A stretch of DNA of 64,000 bases from Nostoc sp. FACHB-892 (GCF_014698795.1 NZ_JACJTR010000029.1:1-64000), one strand, 5' to 3'. Positions 36,059 to 46,140 are shown, numbered from the stretch's first letter. Notes: generated by a model from the letters alone, not told the origin. Program-made: numbers and translations.

Positions 36059-36632
36059 AAAGTATCAACACTTCATCTCGACCCCAACGCCAATCTATTC
36101 CCCCTCTTACCCAAGAGAATTTCAATAGGGCTTCTGTGTCTAATAAAGACCTAACCTTCCAACTAACGGAAGGAGAGTAAGATTCAAAGCCTCTCTCCGC
36201 TTGCCTAACGGCAGGCCGACGCTAACAAAGAGAGGAATGGAAGTGAGGTCAGAGTGCATTCGATAATAATAGCGCCTCTGCTATGCACAAAAATTAGTCA
36301 GAGAGTTGACCTGGGGAACATCCTAGAGTGAAGATAAAAAGGTTAGATATCTTGTCACAGTACTAAGCACATCTGATATCGGCTTATTTCCTTTCATTTC
36401 CCTACTTTTGGGGTAAACACAGAGGGTAAGGGCGATGGGTATTAACGCGGCAAAAAACTAAAAAAAGTATGCACGGATTGCTAAGACGTGCCTGGACGCA
36501 GAGGGTTAAATGCGCCGTTGCACCCCGATGAAGCGTCAAGAAATAGCTGATTAAATCAAATTTTAAGCGATTTAATCATATATTTTGTAGCAGATACTTG
36601 TGGAACAGAAAATGCTAGGTGTAAATGTTCTT
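36059..36632. other. Spacer with a dispersed element; ftrV leader
   Basis: No gene. The GACCTAAC/GTGAGGTC element lies at 36148-36250. The last 230 bp before ftrV contain CGCAGAGGGTTAAATGCGCC and several short G/C repeats without a clear promoter. A possible upstream GTG start of ftrV at 36600 is not preferred. Confidence 0.5.
36148..36250. repeat. GACCTAAC/GTGAGGTC dispersed element, copy 2
   Basis: Starts GACCTAACCTTCC, ends GGAATGGAAGTGAGGTC, with CCGCTTGCCTAACGGCAGGC hairpin in the middle. The ends match copy 1 at 28192-28303 closely, but the interior differs, so the family is defined by its ends. Confidence 0.6.
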
Positions 36633-36854
36633 ATGAAAGTTGGCGATCGCGTCCGCGTTAAAGATTCGGTAGTAGTGTATCATCATCCTGAACATCGGAA
36701 TCAGCCTTTTGACATCAAAGGTACTGAAGGCGATGTAGTAGGTATTGCCACCCAATGGCGAGATAGACCCGTAAGCGCTAATTTGCCGATTGTAGTCCAG
36801 TTTAGTAAAAAGTTTAAAGCCCATTTACGTGAAAATGAATTAGAAGTCATCTAA
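36633..36854 (+). CDS. ftrV: Ferredoxin-thioredoxin reductase, variable chain
   Basis: 73 residues from ATG at 36633, which gives MKVGDRVRVKDSVVVYHHP as in other FtrV proteins (about 73-75 residues); GTG at 36600 and ATG at 36612 would add an unlikely tail. The sequence holds the SH3-like barrel with EHRNQPFDIKGTEGDV and ending VVQFSKKFKAHLRENELEVI. It caps the catalytic chain (FtrC, not in the window) and helps ferredoxin and thioredoxin dock during light-dependent reduction of thioredoxin. This supports an oxygenic phototroph. It is convergent with a small minus-strand gene 5 bp away. Confidence 0.94.
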   Translation: MKVGDRVRVKDSVVVYHHPEHRNQPFDIKGTEGDVVGIATQWRDRPVSANLPIVVQFSKKFKAHLRENELEVI

Positions 36855-36859
36855 ATCAC

Positions 36860-37081
36860 TTATCGGCGGCGAAACCACTGAAAAATATTCAGTTCGCCGC
36901 GCATTCTTTTAAGCTCTTGGCGGTTCTGTTCTGCCGTAGTATAATACCAGTCACAATAACGCTGAAACTCTGACCGTGACCGAACTTCGTGGTAAAACTG
37001 ATGGGTTGTTTGGTAAGCGGCAAAAGCTTCCTCAACTTGGGGTGGAGGGGATGGGATAATATAAGGTAAGTTTTTAGACAT
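36860..37081 (-). CDS. Small conserved cyanobacterial protein, function unknown
   Basis: 73 residues, mostly helical, rich in aromatic and charged residues: PQVEEAFAAYQTTHQFYHEVRSRS region, then EFQRYCDWYYTTAEQNRQEL and the tail LNIFQWFRRR. No membrane segment and no signal peptide. Family not recognised. The start ATG at 37081 is followed by MSKNLPYIIPSPPP. Convergent with ftrV (5-bp gap). Confidence 0.7.
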   Translation of the reverse strand: MSKNLPYIIPSPPPQVEEAFAAYQTTHQFYHEVRSRSEFQRYCDWYYTTAEQNRQELKRMRGELNIFQWFRRR

Positions 37082-37212
37082 CTTAATAAAGTTAGAAGTT
37101 AGGAGTTTAAAGTTAGGAGTTTAAAGTTAGAAGTTAGAATTTTGGAGTTAGAAGCTTAGGCAATTACTACATTTCATAATTAACAACTCCTAACTCATAA
37201 CTCATAACTTTA
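37082..37212. repeat. GTTAGGAG/GTTAGAAG short tandem repeats
   Basis: Units of AGTTAGGAGTTTAA and AGTTAGAA at about 37090-37150, and AACTCCTAACTCATAACT near 37182-37206, forming a loose inverted arrangement. Typical Nostoc short tandem repeats. Confidence 0.6.
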
Positions 37213-38004
37213 TTAGAGCCAACCGCGTAAACGATAAACTAAAGAACCAATGTACTCTTTTAAAGCGCTGGTAAATTGGTGCAAGTTGTCGGTATCAGGT
37301 AATAAATTCAGTATAGCGGCTTTGGGAGTGCCACCAAGTTCTTGCAGTTCACCCTCACTAACCAAAAAGTCGGTGGGTGCAGGAATAGCATTGATTCCTT
37401 GACGTTGGAAAATCTGAAGCGATCGCGGCATATGCATTGCAGAAGTCACTAATAATACCTGACTAATGCCACGAAATTCCAAAATTTTACGGACATTTAC
37501 AGCGTTTTGATAAGTATTTAGAGAGTCAGGTTCTTGGATAATTGCCTCAGATGGAATACCAATAGATGTAAGTATTGTTGCCATATCTGCCGACTCTGAT
37601 GAACCTTTACCACGCCAATCAATCCGGCCCCCACTGAGAATGATTATAGGCGCTCTTTTCTGGCGATATAGTTGTGCGGCATAAATCACACGATCGCCTG
37701 ATTCGCTCAAATCAACGGTAGTTCTGGGGGGAAAGGCTGATTTGGTTGCGCCACCTAAAACCACAATTGCCTCTGCTTCTGGTATTTGTGCAAGTGGAAG
37801 ATTTTGCCATTCTAGCGATCGCACTAATGATTTAGCAATCCAAGCATTACTACAAAATAGCAATAAAATTAGGGCAAAAGCAATTGCGATCGCCGCAGTG
37901 CGCGGCCGTTTCCACAAGGTGACTAATGCTACTACCAAGCTCACGCAGGCTAATCCTAGTGGATAAAAAAATAGTGGCAGTAACTTGGAGAGATATAAAA
38001 ACAT
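37213..38004 (-). CDS. YdcF/ElyC (DUF218) family protein, long form
   Basis: 263 residues. Two N-terminal membrane helices (about residues 5-62) precede the DUF218 core: EAIVVLGGATKSAFPPRT, DRVIYAAQLYRQKRAPIIILSGG, SLNTYQNAVNVRKIL and VLLVTSAMHMPRSLQIFQ with the conserved S-x-x-H-x-x-R. The overall layout is that of E. coli ElyC, an inner-membrane protein influencing peptidoglycan/ECA precursor use. The sister protein at 19008-19619 is the shorter type. Confidence 0.88.
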   Translation of the reverse strand: MFLYLSKLLPLFFYPLGLACVSLVVALVTLWKRPRTAAIAIAFALILLLFCSNAWIAKSLVRSLEWQNLPLAQIPEAEAIVVLGGATKSAFPPRTTVDLSESGDRVIYAAQLYRQKRAPIIILSGGRIDWRGKGSSESADMATILTSIGIPSEAIIQEPDSLNTYQNAVNVRKILEFRGISQVLLVTSAMHMPRSLQIFQRQGINAIPAPTDFLVSEGELQELGGTPKAAILNLLPDTDNLHQFTSALKEYIGSLVYRLRGWL

Positions 38005-38122
38005 AGTGGGGAATAGGGAATGGGGATAGGGAGATAAGGAAGATGAGGGAGTAGGAGAAGAAGAACTATTGATTATTGACTAATATCCAATGCCCCATGC
38101 CCAATGCCCAATGCCCAAATTA

Positions 38123-38629
38123 TTACTTTTTCCAAAACCTAAAATTGATACTACCTCCAGTACTGCGACGGTAGCGACGGGCGGTTCTTCTTGTTTGCCG
38201 TTTGTTGATCCTGTCGTTGGTTGGTTCAATTTCACCCTCTTCTGACTCTTCAACTTGCAACTGAGTTCTAGTTTCTTCCTTACTGCCCCACCAAGCAGTA
38301 ATCCAGCCTCCAGCTAAAGCCCCTATTGCGCCTAGCAGAATACTCATGGGTGCTGGATACCCTAAATATACAAAGCCAAGCATGAAAAATAACCAGTATT
38401 TCAGTCCTGTATCAACACCATCAGAGGAAGCTACAGTTGGAGGCTGGGCACTATTATCGGTTACATTTGTGATCCAGCCTAAAATGAAACCGCCCATGAT
38501 ACCCAAAAAGATGCTCAAGGCTGGTGCGGAGCCGGTCATTATTAATATAAATATTAAAAATGCCCCAAATAAAAGTTGAGAAAAGAAGCTCGGAGAAATA
38601 CTAAAAAAGTCGTTCTTTTTATCTGCCAT
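38123..38629 (-). CDS. Membrane protein of unknown function
   Basis: 168 residues with two internally similar halves: FLIFILIMTGSAPALSIFLGIMGGFILGW (about residues 20-55) and FVYLGYPAPMSILLGAIGALAGGWI (about 80-112), each a hydrophobic pair ending in GGxxxGWIT, linked by a polar loop. The C-terminal 50 residues are charged and very basic (KRQTRRTARRYRRS). Probably an inner-membrane protein with a nucleic-acid or phospholipid binding tail; not recognised. Same strand as the YdcF gene, 118 bp upstream. Confidence 0.65.
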   Translation of the reverse strand: MADKKNDFFSISPSFFSQLLFGAFLIFILIMTGSAPALSIFLGIMGGFILGWITNVTDNSAQPPTVASSDGVDTGLKYWLFFMLGFVYLGYPAPMSILLGAIGALAGGWITAWWGSKEETRTQLQVEESEEGEIEPTNDRINKRQTRRTARRYRRSTGGSINFRFWKK

Positions 38630-38659
38630 AAAGTAAAAAAAGGCTATTAACTAATTACT

Positions 38660-38827
38660 AATGACGCTCGATAACTCGCTCTAAGCGTACTCCTATAGAG
38701 AAGTAAGCTACGTGGTAGCGTCTCGTAGAGAAGGCTTTACGCTACGTTAACGTAATTGGTAATTTTCGGTTCAATTACGAATTACGTAGCGTGCTTTTCG
38801 CCGGAAGCGAGTATTACGAATTACGAA
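38660..38827. repeat. GTAGCGTCTCGTAGAGAA mosaic and AATTACGAATTACG repeats
   Basis: GTAGCGTCTCGTAGAGAAGG (about 38714-38733) and repeated AATTACGAATTACG (about 38775-38788 and 38812-38828), separated by a GTAGCGTGCTTTTCGCCGGAAGCG segment. No gene. Confidence 0.55.
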
Positions 38828-40357
38828 TTATTTTAATTGTGCCTGCTGTGGTTGAGTTGTATCCAAAATCTTTACATAGGATTGTTCTTCTTCAGTGAAA
38901 GGTTCAGCTTGTTTGAGTTGTGAGTCTAATAAATCGGCCGTAGCATCAGCGATATCACCAGTGCGGTTGTTCAAGCGCTCTTTTAGAACCTCTAGTGGTG
39001 CTGTGCATTGGATAATCTGAAGAGGAAGTTGATACTTCGTAGCTTGAGCGATCGCTTCTTGCCGCAACTGCTGCCGATCATACTTGGCATCCAAAATCAC
39101 CGAAAAACCTTGTTTAGCTAGGGTAATTCCCAATTCCAACAGCCGTGTGTAGGTTTTTTCGGTCATCTCAGATGTATACAAATCATCGCCACCTTTTTCC
39201 GACAGAGGAATTCCCCCTAAATGTTTCCGCACCGCATCAGAACGAAGATGAATCGCTCCCTGTTGACGGGCTAAATACTTTGCTGTGGTACTTTTACCAG
39301 AACCCGACAATCCCGACATCAAAATTAGTTGTCCCAGCTTTGGTTTAGTGTAGTCCCAAGCTTGTTTGTAATAATCGGCGGCGGTTTTTGTTGCTTCTTC
39401 CTTTACCGTTGCGGGTACACTCGGATCATCTAGCAAAAATGAAGTTACCTTTGCCCGAACATAAGCCTGACGACTTAAATACAAGGGCAACACCTGTAAG
39501 CCTTCCCAGTCTCCAGTTTGCTCTATGTAGGCATTCAAAAAGGCATTACCCAAATCTTGACGTTGCCGCGCTTCCAAATCCATCACCGTGAACGCCACAT
39601 CATACATTACATCGACAAAGCGAAACGGCTCATTAAATTCAATGCAATCGAATAGCAAGATTTTGTCGTGCCACAGGGCAATATTTCTTAGGTGTAAATC
39701 CCCGTGACATTCACGAATATAGTTATTTTGAATTCTGCTAGCAAATAATTCTGGACGTTCGCCAAAAAAGTTATCTGTATATTGCTTTGTTTCTGTAAAT
39801 TGCGCCTGAGTCTGGGGACCACCAATATACTTCTCAGTTTGCTGATAATTCTCGTCAAAGGCAGCTCGGACTTTTGGCACTTCACCAAAACTACGAATAT
39901 AATCATTCGTCTGTGCTTCGGCATGGTATTGAGCCACCACCCGTCCCAACTCATCTAGGTGTGTCTCATTTAACTTACCCTGTTCAAAAAGTGTGCTTAA
40001 TAGCGCCTCTTGAGGAAACTGCCGCATCTTCAGCACATATTCTACAGGCTCGACCGTTCCCCCTAGTTGATATTGCTCACCTATCAGAGTTATGGGCAAA
40101 ACTTCTAAATATAGTTCACCAGCACCCCTGTGATTTAACCGTAACTCTTCCTGACAAAAATGCTGCCGCTTCTCTAAAGTAGAAAAGTCCAAAAAACCAA
40201 AATTCATCGGTTTTTTCACCTTATAGACGTAATCCCCAGTCAGCAGCACATAAGAAATGTGGGTTTGAATTAATTGAATAGGTTCTGTTACCGGATGGGG
40301 ATAAAATCCAGGCTGCAACATTTGCTCAATTAAAGCTGGAAGAGTCGCTTCTGTCAT
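38828..40357 (-). CDS. APH-like phosphotransferase fused to a P-loop kinase
   Basis: 509 residues. The N-terminal ~330 residues resemble aminoglycoside phosphotransferases: ISYVLLTGDYVYKVKKPMNF with the nucleotide-binding Lys, the catalytic loop ECHGDLHLRNIAL and ILLFDCIEFNEPFRFVD as the metal-binding loop. The C-terminal ~180 residues are an ATPase of gluconate-kinase-like type with Walker A SGLSGSGKSTTAKYLA and HLRSDAVRKHLGG, then YDRQQLRQEAIAQA and FTEEEQSYV. Such bifunctional proteins are widespread in bacteria; the phosphorylated substrate is unknown. Single gene, terminator not seen. Confidence 0.85.
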   Translation of the reverse strand: MTEATLPALIEQMLQPGFYPHPVTEPIQLIQTHISYVLLTGDYVYKVKKPMNFGFLDFSTLEKRQHFCQEELRLNHRGAGELYLEVLPITLIGEQYQLGGTVEPVEYVLKMRQFPQEALLSTLFEQGKLNETHLDELGRVVAQYHAEAQTNDYIRSFGEVPKVRAAFDENYQQTEKYIGGPQTQAQFTETKQYTDNFFGERPELFASRIQNNYIRECHGDLHLRNIALWHDKILLFDCIEFNEPFRFVDVMYDVAFTVMDLEARQRQDLGNAFLNAYIEQTGDWEGLQVLPLYLSRQAYVRAKVTSFLLDDPSVPATVKEEATKTAADYYKQAWDYTKPKLGQLILMSGLSGSGKSTTAKYLARQQGAIHLRSDAVRKHLGGIPLSEKGGDDLYTSEMTEKTYTRLLELGITLAKQGFSVILDAKYDRQQLRQEAIAQATKYQLPLQIIQCTAPLEVLKERLNNRTGDIADATADLLDSQLKQAEPFTEEEQSYVKILDTTQPQQAQLK

Positions 40358-40398
40358 CTCTGTCCTCTGCGCTCTCTGCGCCTCTGCGGTTTAAATAC

Positions 40399-40424
40399 AA
40401 AAAAACCAGGAGTTTCCCCCTGGT
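40399..40424 (-). terminator. Rho-independent terminator of rplY
   Basis: On the minus strand ACCAGG (40424-40419) pairs with CCTGGT (40410-40405), loop of eight, followed by TTTTTTT down to 40399. It lies 33 bp after the rplY stop and also faces the end-start region of the kinase gene. Confidence 0.85.
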
Positions 40425-40456
40425 ATCATCAAAAATTATTACACAGTTCACCTAGC

Positions 40457-41062
40457 TTAAGAAGCTGCTTCAGTTTCAGTTTCTGTCCCAGCATCTTCAG
40501 CGCTAATTTGTGGTGGCAAAACGCTCACAACAAGTCGCTCTGATTCTGCTAAAGGTGTTACACCTTCAGGAAAAGGTATATCACTGATACTCAAGCTGTC
40601 TCCTATTTGCAAGTTGGAGACATCAATTTCAATTACATCTGGGATATTTTCTGGCGCACAACTCACTTGCAATTCGGTGAATACGGTGTCTAATACACCA
40701 CCTTCTTGTTTAACACCAACAGCATCTCCCACAAAACGCAGCCGCACTTCTACAGTTGTGTCGCCATGACCTGCAACCGCGAAAAAGCTGAGGTGGTAGG
40801 GTGTGCCTTTTGCTGGATGGATTTGAAGTTCCCGCAGTAGGGCTTTGCCGCGCCAAGGTGCATCGGCAACGTTTAATTCAATCAATGTATTGTTGACTGA
40901 AACTCTTTTGAGCAAACGCTCAACAGTTTTAGCTTCAATAGTTAAAGGAATTGACTCTGTACCCTTGTGACCGTACAAATTTGCAGGTATCAGTCCAGAA
41001 CGGCGCAAAGCTCTTGGCTTGCTGCCTTCTGGACGTTTTTGAGATTCGACTGTAATAGTCAT
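40457..41062 (-). CDS. rplY: Ribosomal protein L25/general stress protein Ctc family
   Basis: 201 residues from ATG at 41062, which gives [21 protein letters not shown]; the longer frame to 41095 only adds residues coded by spacer repeats (CTTTGTC). N-terminal L25 domain with [22 protein letters not shown], then the C-terminal TL5-like beta domain ([20 protein letters not shown]) and a final acidic tail of Glu/Thr/Ala. It binds 5S rRNA in the large subunit. Downstream of purA on the same strand with an 85-bp repeat spacer, terminated at 40399. Confidence 0.95.
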   Translation of the reverse strand: MTITVESQKRPEGSKPRALRRSGLIPANLYGHKGTESIPLTIEAKTVERLLKRVSVNNTLIELNVADAPWRGKALLRELQIHPAKGTPYHLSFFAVAGHGDTTVEVRLRFVGDAVGVKQEGGVLDTVFTELQVSCAPENIPDVIEIDVSNLQIGDSLSISDIPFPEGVTPLAESERLVVSVLPPQISAEDAGTETETEAAS

Positions 41063-41068
41063 AGAAAT

Positions 41069-41147
41069 TGTCCTTTGTCCTTTGTCATTAGTCATTAGTT
41101 GTTAGTCATTGGTCATTAGCAAATAACTAATGATACCAATGACTAAT
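41069..41147. repeat. TTGTCATTAG short repeats between purA and rplY
   Basis: Repeated CTTTGTC and CATTAGT/GTCATTAG units. They explain the false N-terminal extension of rplY. Confidence 0.65.
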
Positions 41148-42500
<1,353 letters not shown>

Positions 42501-42542
42501 TTAAGAAGTAAAGTTTCCACAAACTATAATTATTAGCATATT

Positions 42543-42609
42543 GCTTGACATGAGTCAAGCTTATTGCAGAATATATTTAGTTTTAAATTCCAACGGTTAA
42601 AAACCGTTG
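42543..42609 (-). promoter_or_regulatory. Two hairpins upstream of purA
   Basis: GCTTGAC (42543-42549)/GTCAAGC (42554-42560) with 4-nt loop, and CAACGGTT (42591-42598)/AACCGTTG (42602-42609) with AAA loop. They lie 52-118 bp upstream of the purA start, in its leader or promoter. No T-run. A purine regulator site or RNA structure is possible; this is inference. Confidence 0.35.
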
Positions 42610-42762
42610 ATGTAACATTTAAGTTGATAAGCTGTTACGCATTTAACTTGAATATTTACATGAAGGCTGATGGCTAATAACCGTTAACCGTCAACAGTTA
42701 ACGATTGTAAAGAGTGTTTATACAATTTAGGCGCGTTAGGCGTGCATCAGCTGACCAATGCC

Positions 42763-42852
42763 CTAGTACCGCAAGGTAAAAGTCAAAATGAATATAGTGT
42801 AAATATTTTGTGGATTTGGAATGGGTTGTTTATTTCCGCCGCGCTGTACTAG
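42763..42852. repeat. CTAGTAC-type MITE-like element, copy A
   Basis: 90 bp starting CTAGTACCGCAAGG and ending CCGCGCTGTACTAG. The ends are imperfect terminal inverted repeats (CTAGTACCGCAAGG versus CTAGTACAGCGCGG). The copy at 47357-47467 has the same ends and a TTTATTTCCG core segment, so this is a family. Confidence 0.65.
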
Positions 42853-43168
42853 TTTTATTTTGAATTTACGGATAATGGGAGTTAATTAGAATTCCAAACA
42901 TAGAGATGTTGCAATGCAACGTTTCTACAAATTTGATAGATAGGCAACTTATCTTAATTAAAGCTTAAAATGAATTTATATTAAAAATTAGCGGATTTAT
43001 CTGTAACTATTATGTATAAATCATCATTCTAAACAATCCAGATATTTACAACTCTAAAAGATTGTATTTTGTTACCTGTGCTGTCACAATCATTAAAATA
43101 TCTCAGTATTTGTTTTTAATCTTTAATTTTAACTGATGGAGGGCATCTGCGGCAGAAAGGGCGATCGC

Positions 43169-45334
43169 ATGATCAAAAAATGGTATCGAGTCCAAAAGCT
43201 GAAAGCAATATTCGTTTTAGCATTGGCAGTTGTATTTGCAAATGCTGTAATCTCATATAGCAACACTGTTCAGCTGATTTACAACCAGCAAAGAGTGACA
43301 TCCTCATATAAATTTCTTACTCAACTTGAAAGTATCCAATCTACACTCAAAGATATTGAAACTGCACAACGTAATTACTTGATTACAGCAGATGCAGATG
43401 ATTTAAAAACTTATGTTGCAGCTTATCAAGAAACTAATAGCAAGATTCAAACTCTTAGCAACTTAACTGCTGAAAATAATCAAAAGCAGCAGTGCATTTC
43501 TTTGCTGAAGCCGAAAATTACCAACAGGCTCAACATCCTGCAACAAGAAATTCTTCTTAGACAAAACGATGGATTTGAAGCAGTTAGGCAGCGAATTTTA
43601 TCTGATAAAAACAACCAAAACAGCCAAGAAATCAAACAGTTTATTCACGAATTTTTAGAGATAGAACAAAATTTATTACAGCAGGGAATGCAGCAGTCAC
43701 AAGCAAGTTCCCAAAAAGCAATAGTCACATTTTTTATCGCTGCTATTGTGGATTTTGTGCTGGTAGCGCTGCTGTATGATTTGTTGTGGCGTTATATCAG
43801 GCAACTTCAGCAGACGGAACTGGCTTTACGCCAAAGCGAAAACCGTTTACGAGCCGTGATAGATGCAGAACCAGAATGCATCAAATTAATTGCCGGGGAT
43901 GGCACCCTTTTAGAAATTAACGCAGAAGGATTGGCAATGATGGAAGTGGAAAGTGCTGATGTATTAATTGGTAAACCAATTGCTGCGGTAATTGTACCAG
44001 AGTACAGAGAAGCTTTTGCCGACTTGCATAAAAGTATCTGCCAAGGTAACAAGGGAAATTTGAAGTTTGAAATTGTTGGATTTAAAGGTACCCGTCGCTA
44101 CATAGAAACTCATGCTGTTCCATTGCGTAACGAATGCGATGGTACGTTTATTCATTTGGCACTGATGCGAGATATAACCCAGCAAAAACAAGCAGAACAG
44201 AAAATCCGTGAACAAGGGTTGCTGCTGGATGTCTCAACTGAGGGGATTTTGGTGCGAAATATCTACAACCAAATCTTGTTTTGGAATCAAGGTGCTGAAC
44301 GTCTGTACGGTTGGAAGGCTGAGGAAGTTGTGGGTAAGAATGTTTTGCAACTTTTGTATAAAGATTCACCACAGCTAGAAGATGCTTACTTAAAAGTGAT
44401 GAATACAGGTGAGTGGCAGGGTGAGTTGGATCAACTGACAAAGGAAGGTAAAGTAATTATCGTTGAAAGTCGCTGGATACTGATCCGAGATGATAATGAA
44501 CAACCCAAATCCATTTTGAGTGTGAACACCGAGATTACGCAGCAGAAACAATTAGAAGCTCAACTTCTGCGATCGCAACGTTTGGAGAGTATCGGTACGT
44601 TAGCTGGCGGTATCGTCCATGACCTGAACAATATACTATCCCCAATTTTAATGTCAGTTCAACTGTTGCAGAAGAAATTGCCCGATTCGCAGAGTCAGCA
44701 AATACTGCAAACTCTAGAAAATAATGTTAAACGCGGCGCTAATTTGCTCAAGCAAGTATTGTCTTTTGCACGGGGTATTGAAGGCAAACGAACAATTGTG
44801 CAAATTCAGCCTTTGATGGTAGAAATTGAGCAAATTATCGCTCAAACATTCCCCAAATCTATTATCTGTCAGGCAGATATCCCTAAAAATCTGTGGTGCG
44901 TGGGTGGAGACATAACTCAAATACATCAGGTGCTGATAAATTTAGTAGTTAATGCCCGCGATGCCATGCCCAATGGCGGTATCTTGAGGATTACTGCGGA
45001 AAATCTGGTGATTGGTGAACATTCTGCCCAGATCAATATTGATGCTAAAGTGGGTTCTTATGTTGCGATCGTGGTGACAGATACTGGTATGGGTATGTCG
45101 TCGGAAGTTCAGCAACGGATTTTTGAACCATTTTTCACCACCAAAGACGTAGGCAAAGGTACAGGTTTAGGACTTTCTACGGCTTTGGGTATTATTAAGA
45201 ATCACGGTGGTTTTGTCAATGTTTGCAGTCAGGTAGGCAGAGGGACTCAATTTACAGTTTATTTACCTGCATCAACATTCAGAGACACACATTTGCTGTC
45301 TCAAGAACTGGAATCAGTTACAGGAGATGGCTAA
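43169..45334 (+). CDS. CHASE3-PAS-PAS sensor histidine kinase, C-terminal receiver lost
   Basis: 721 residues from ATG at 43169 (preceded by GAAAGGG; ATG at 43136 has no ribosome binding site). Order: membrane helix (about 10-33), CHASE3 extracellular domain (about 35-175), second helix (about 182-205), two PAS domains (about 220-340 and 350-460), HisKA with GGIVHDLNNILSP (phospho-His near 484), and HATPase_c with VVNARDAMPNGG, TDTGMGMS and GTGLGLSTA. It is a membrane-bound sensor of an unknown signal. The frame ends right after the ATPase in VTGDG; relatives usually continue into a receiver. Just past the stop, nucleotides 45356-45376 would read ILQTTK in a shifted frame, as at the start of a receiver, so the C-terminal receiver may have been lost. 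Confidence 0.9.
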   Translation: MIKKWYRVQKLKAIFVLALAVVFANAVISYSNTVQLIYNQQRVTSSYKFLTQLESIQSTLKDIETAQRNYLITADADDLKTYVAAYQETNSKIQTLSNLTAENNQKQQCISLLKPKITNRLNILQQEILLRQNDGFEAVRQRILSDKNNQNSQEIKQFIHEFLEIEQNLLQQGMQQSQASSQKAIVTFFIAAIVDFVLVALLYDLLWRYIRQLQQTELALRQSENRLRAVIDAEPECIKLIAGDGTLLEINAEGLAMMEVESADVLIGKPIAAVIVPEYREAFADLHKSICQGNKGNLKFEIVGFKGTRRYIETHAVPLRNECDGTFIHLALMRDITQQKQAEQKIREQGLLLDVSTEGILVRNIYNQILFWNQGAERLYGWKAEEVVGKNVLQLLYKDSPQLEDAYLKVMNTGEWQGELDQLTKEGKVIIVESRWILIRDDNEQPKSILSVNTEITQQKQLEAQLLRSQRLESIGTLAGGIVHDLNNILSPILMSVQLLQKKLPDSQSQQILQTLENNVKRGANLLKQVLSFARGIEGKRTIVQIQPLMVEIEQIIAQTFPKSIICQADIPKNLWCVGGDITQIHQVLINLVVNARDAMPNGGILRITAENLVIGEHSAQINIDAKVGSYVAIVVTDTGMGMSSEVQQRIFEPFFTTKDVGKGTGLGLSTALGIIKNHGGFVNVCSQVGRGTQFTVYLPASTFRDTHLLSQELESVTGDG

Positions 45335-45429
45335 TTTATTTGGGTGGTGAAAATATTACAGACTACAAAAAATCCTATCAACCAAAACTTTCTGCCCACG
45401 TTGAAATTAGTTAATAGAAATAAAAAATA

Positions 45430-45627
45430 TCAGTTAATATGATACGCCGTTATCACTATTATTTTGTCTGGACTATATACGGACTCGACTCTTGGGTATT
45501 CGTTATGAATCCACCATACTTTTATTCTATTAGACTGTGCAGGTGCGCTACCTGAGATTAAATACCCTGCCTGAGTCATTAAGGTTTCAAAAAGTATTTG
45601 AGTCGAGAACCGTACAATTAAAAGCTG
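45430..45627 (-). pseudogene. Unidentified coding remnant
   Basis: Minus-strand frame of 65 codons ending at TGA 45432-45430 and closed upstream by TAG (45630-45628). The only Met is 16 codons in (MTQAGYLISGSAPAQSNRI). The tail KVWWIHNEYPRVESVYSPDK followed by a hydrophobic IIVITAYHIN looks like a real protein end (beta strands), but I do not recognise the family. It is either a 49-residue protein starting at that Met or, more likely, a truncated gene. It follows the small gene 45658-45939 on the same strand. Confidence 0.35.
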
Positions 45628-45657
45628 CTAGTCCCTGTATTTGATGTCTGTTTAGGG

Positions 45658-45939
45658 TCATAGCTTACCCTGATAAGTCGTAAAAATTCTATATCCTGGT
45701 AATACTAAAGCAATTCCAGTTAACTCGTGAATTTTACCGGGATATTTATAGGGAATATCATCTGGTACGTTCCCACCAATGCGAAAACTAAAACCAAATA
45801 GCCATATATACAAACCAGGTAATAGTAAATCCATGCTATGTGCAATAGCTCTCATTGCCTCATTTTCTTTAAAAGAAGCCCAATTTCTGGCTATAGCGAA
45901 TTTTTTGGAGATATTTTTCAGGTTTGTGGTTTCTAACAT
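45658..45939 (-). CDS. Small hypothetical protein
   Basis: 93 residues from ATG at 45939; an earlier Met at 45990 would add residues encoded by the CRISPR-repeat-like sequence and is unlikely. The part MRAIAHSMDLLLPGLYIWLFGFSFRI has a hydrophobic stretch, followed by GGNVPDDIPYKYPGKIHELTG and GYRIFTTYQGKL. Not recognised. The unusual upstream sequence (45947-45996) may have carried the original 5' end away. Function unknown. Confidence 0.45.
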   Translation of the reverse strand: MLETTNLKNISKKFAIARNWASFKENEAMRAIAHSMDLLLPGLYIWLFGFSFRIGGNVPDDIPYKYPGKIHELTGIALVLPGYRIFTTYQGKL

Positions 45940-45946
45940 GGTCTTA

Positions 45947-45996
45947 ATTTCAATCCCAAATAGGGATTTAGTAAGTTTTAAGGGTTTCAATCCCTG
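45947..45996. repeat. Solitary CRISPR-repeat-like sequence
   Basis: A 37-bp stretch of the form ATTTCAATCCCAAATAGGGA followed by TTTAGTAAGTTTTAAGG (45947-45983), directly followed by a second start GTTTCAATCCCTG (45984-45996). The GTTTCAATCCC...AGGGATT core with its internal palindrome is the design of Nostoc-type CRISPR repeats. No spacer-repeat periodicity and no cas genes are near, so it is at most a leftover. Confidence 0.4.
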
Positions 45997-46140
45997 TAAA
46001 ATAAATGGTTTCGCAACCTACCCTATCATGATATTACGCTAGTTTATAAATCTAGAATGTGCAATACTGTTCGCCGTGATCGCGCAAAGTCCTGATAGCA
46101 TTAACGGCATCTGAGTTCATTGGATGGCTAAGGTTAAAAT

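Noticed and set aside
41063-41095. Eleven-codon N-terminal extension of rplY
   Set aside because: Encoded by TTGTCATTAG spacer repeats; L25 proteins start at the internal [12 protein letters not shown] Met.
45552-45577. TPP-riboswitch-like string CTGAGATTAAATACCC followed by CCTGAGTC
   Set aside because: Lacks the rest of the aptamer (no proper GAACCUGAUC and P1 closing stem), no thiamine gene downstream, and the reverse strand reads as a coding remnant.
45947-45996. CRISPR array
   Set aside because: Only one full repeat-like unit and one partial start with no spacer between; no cas genes.
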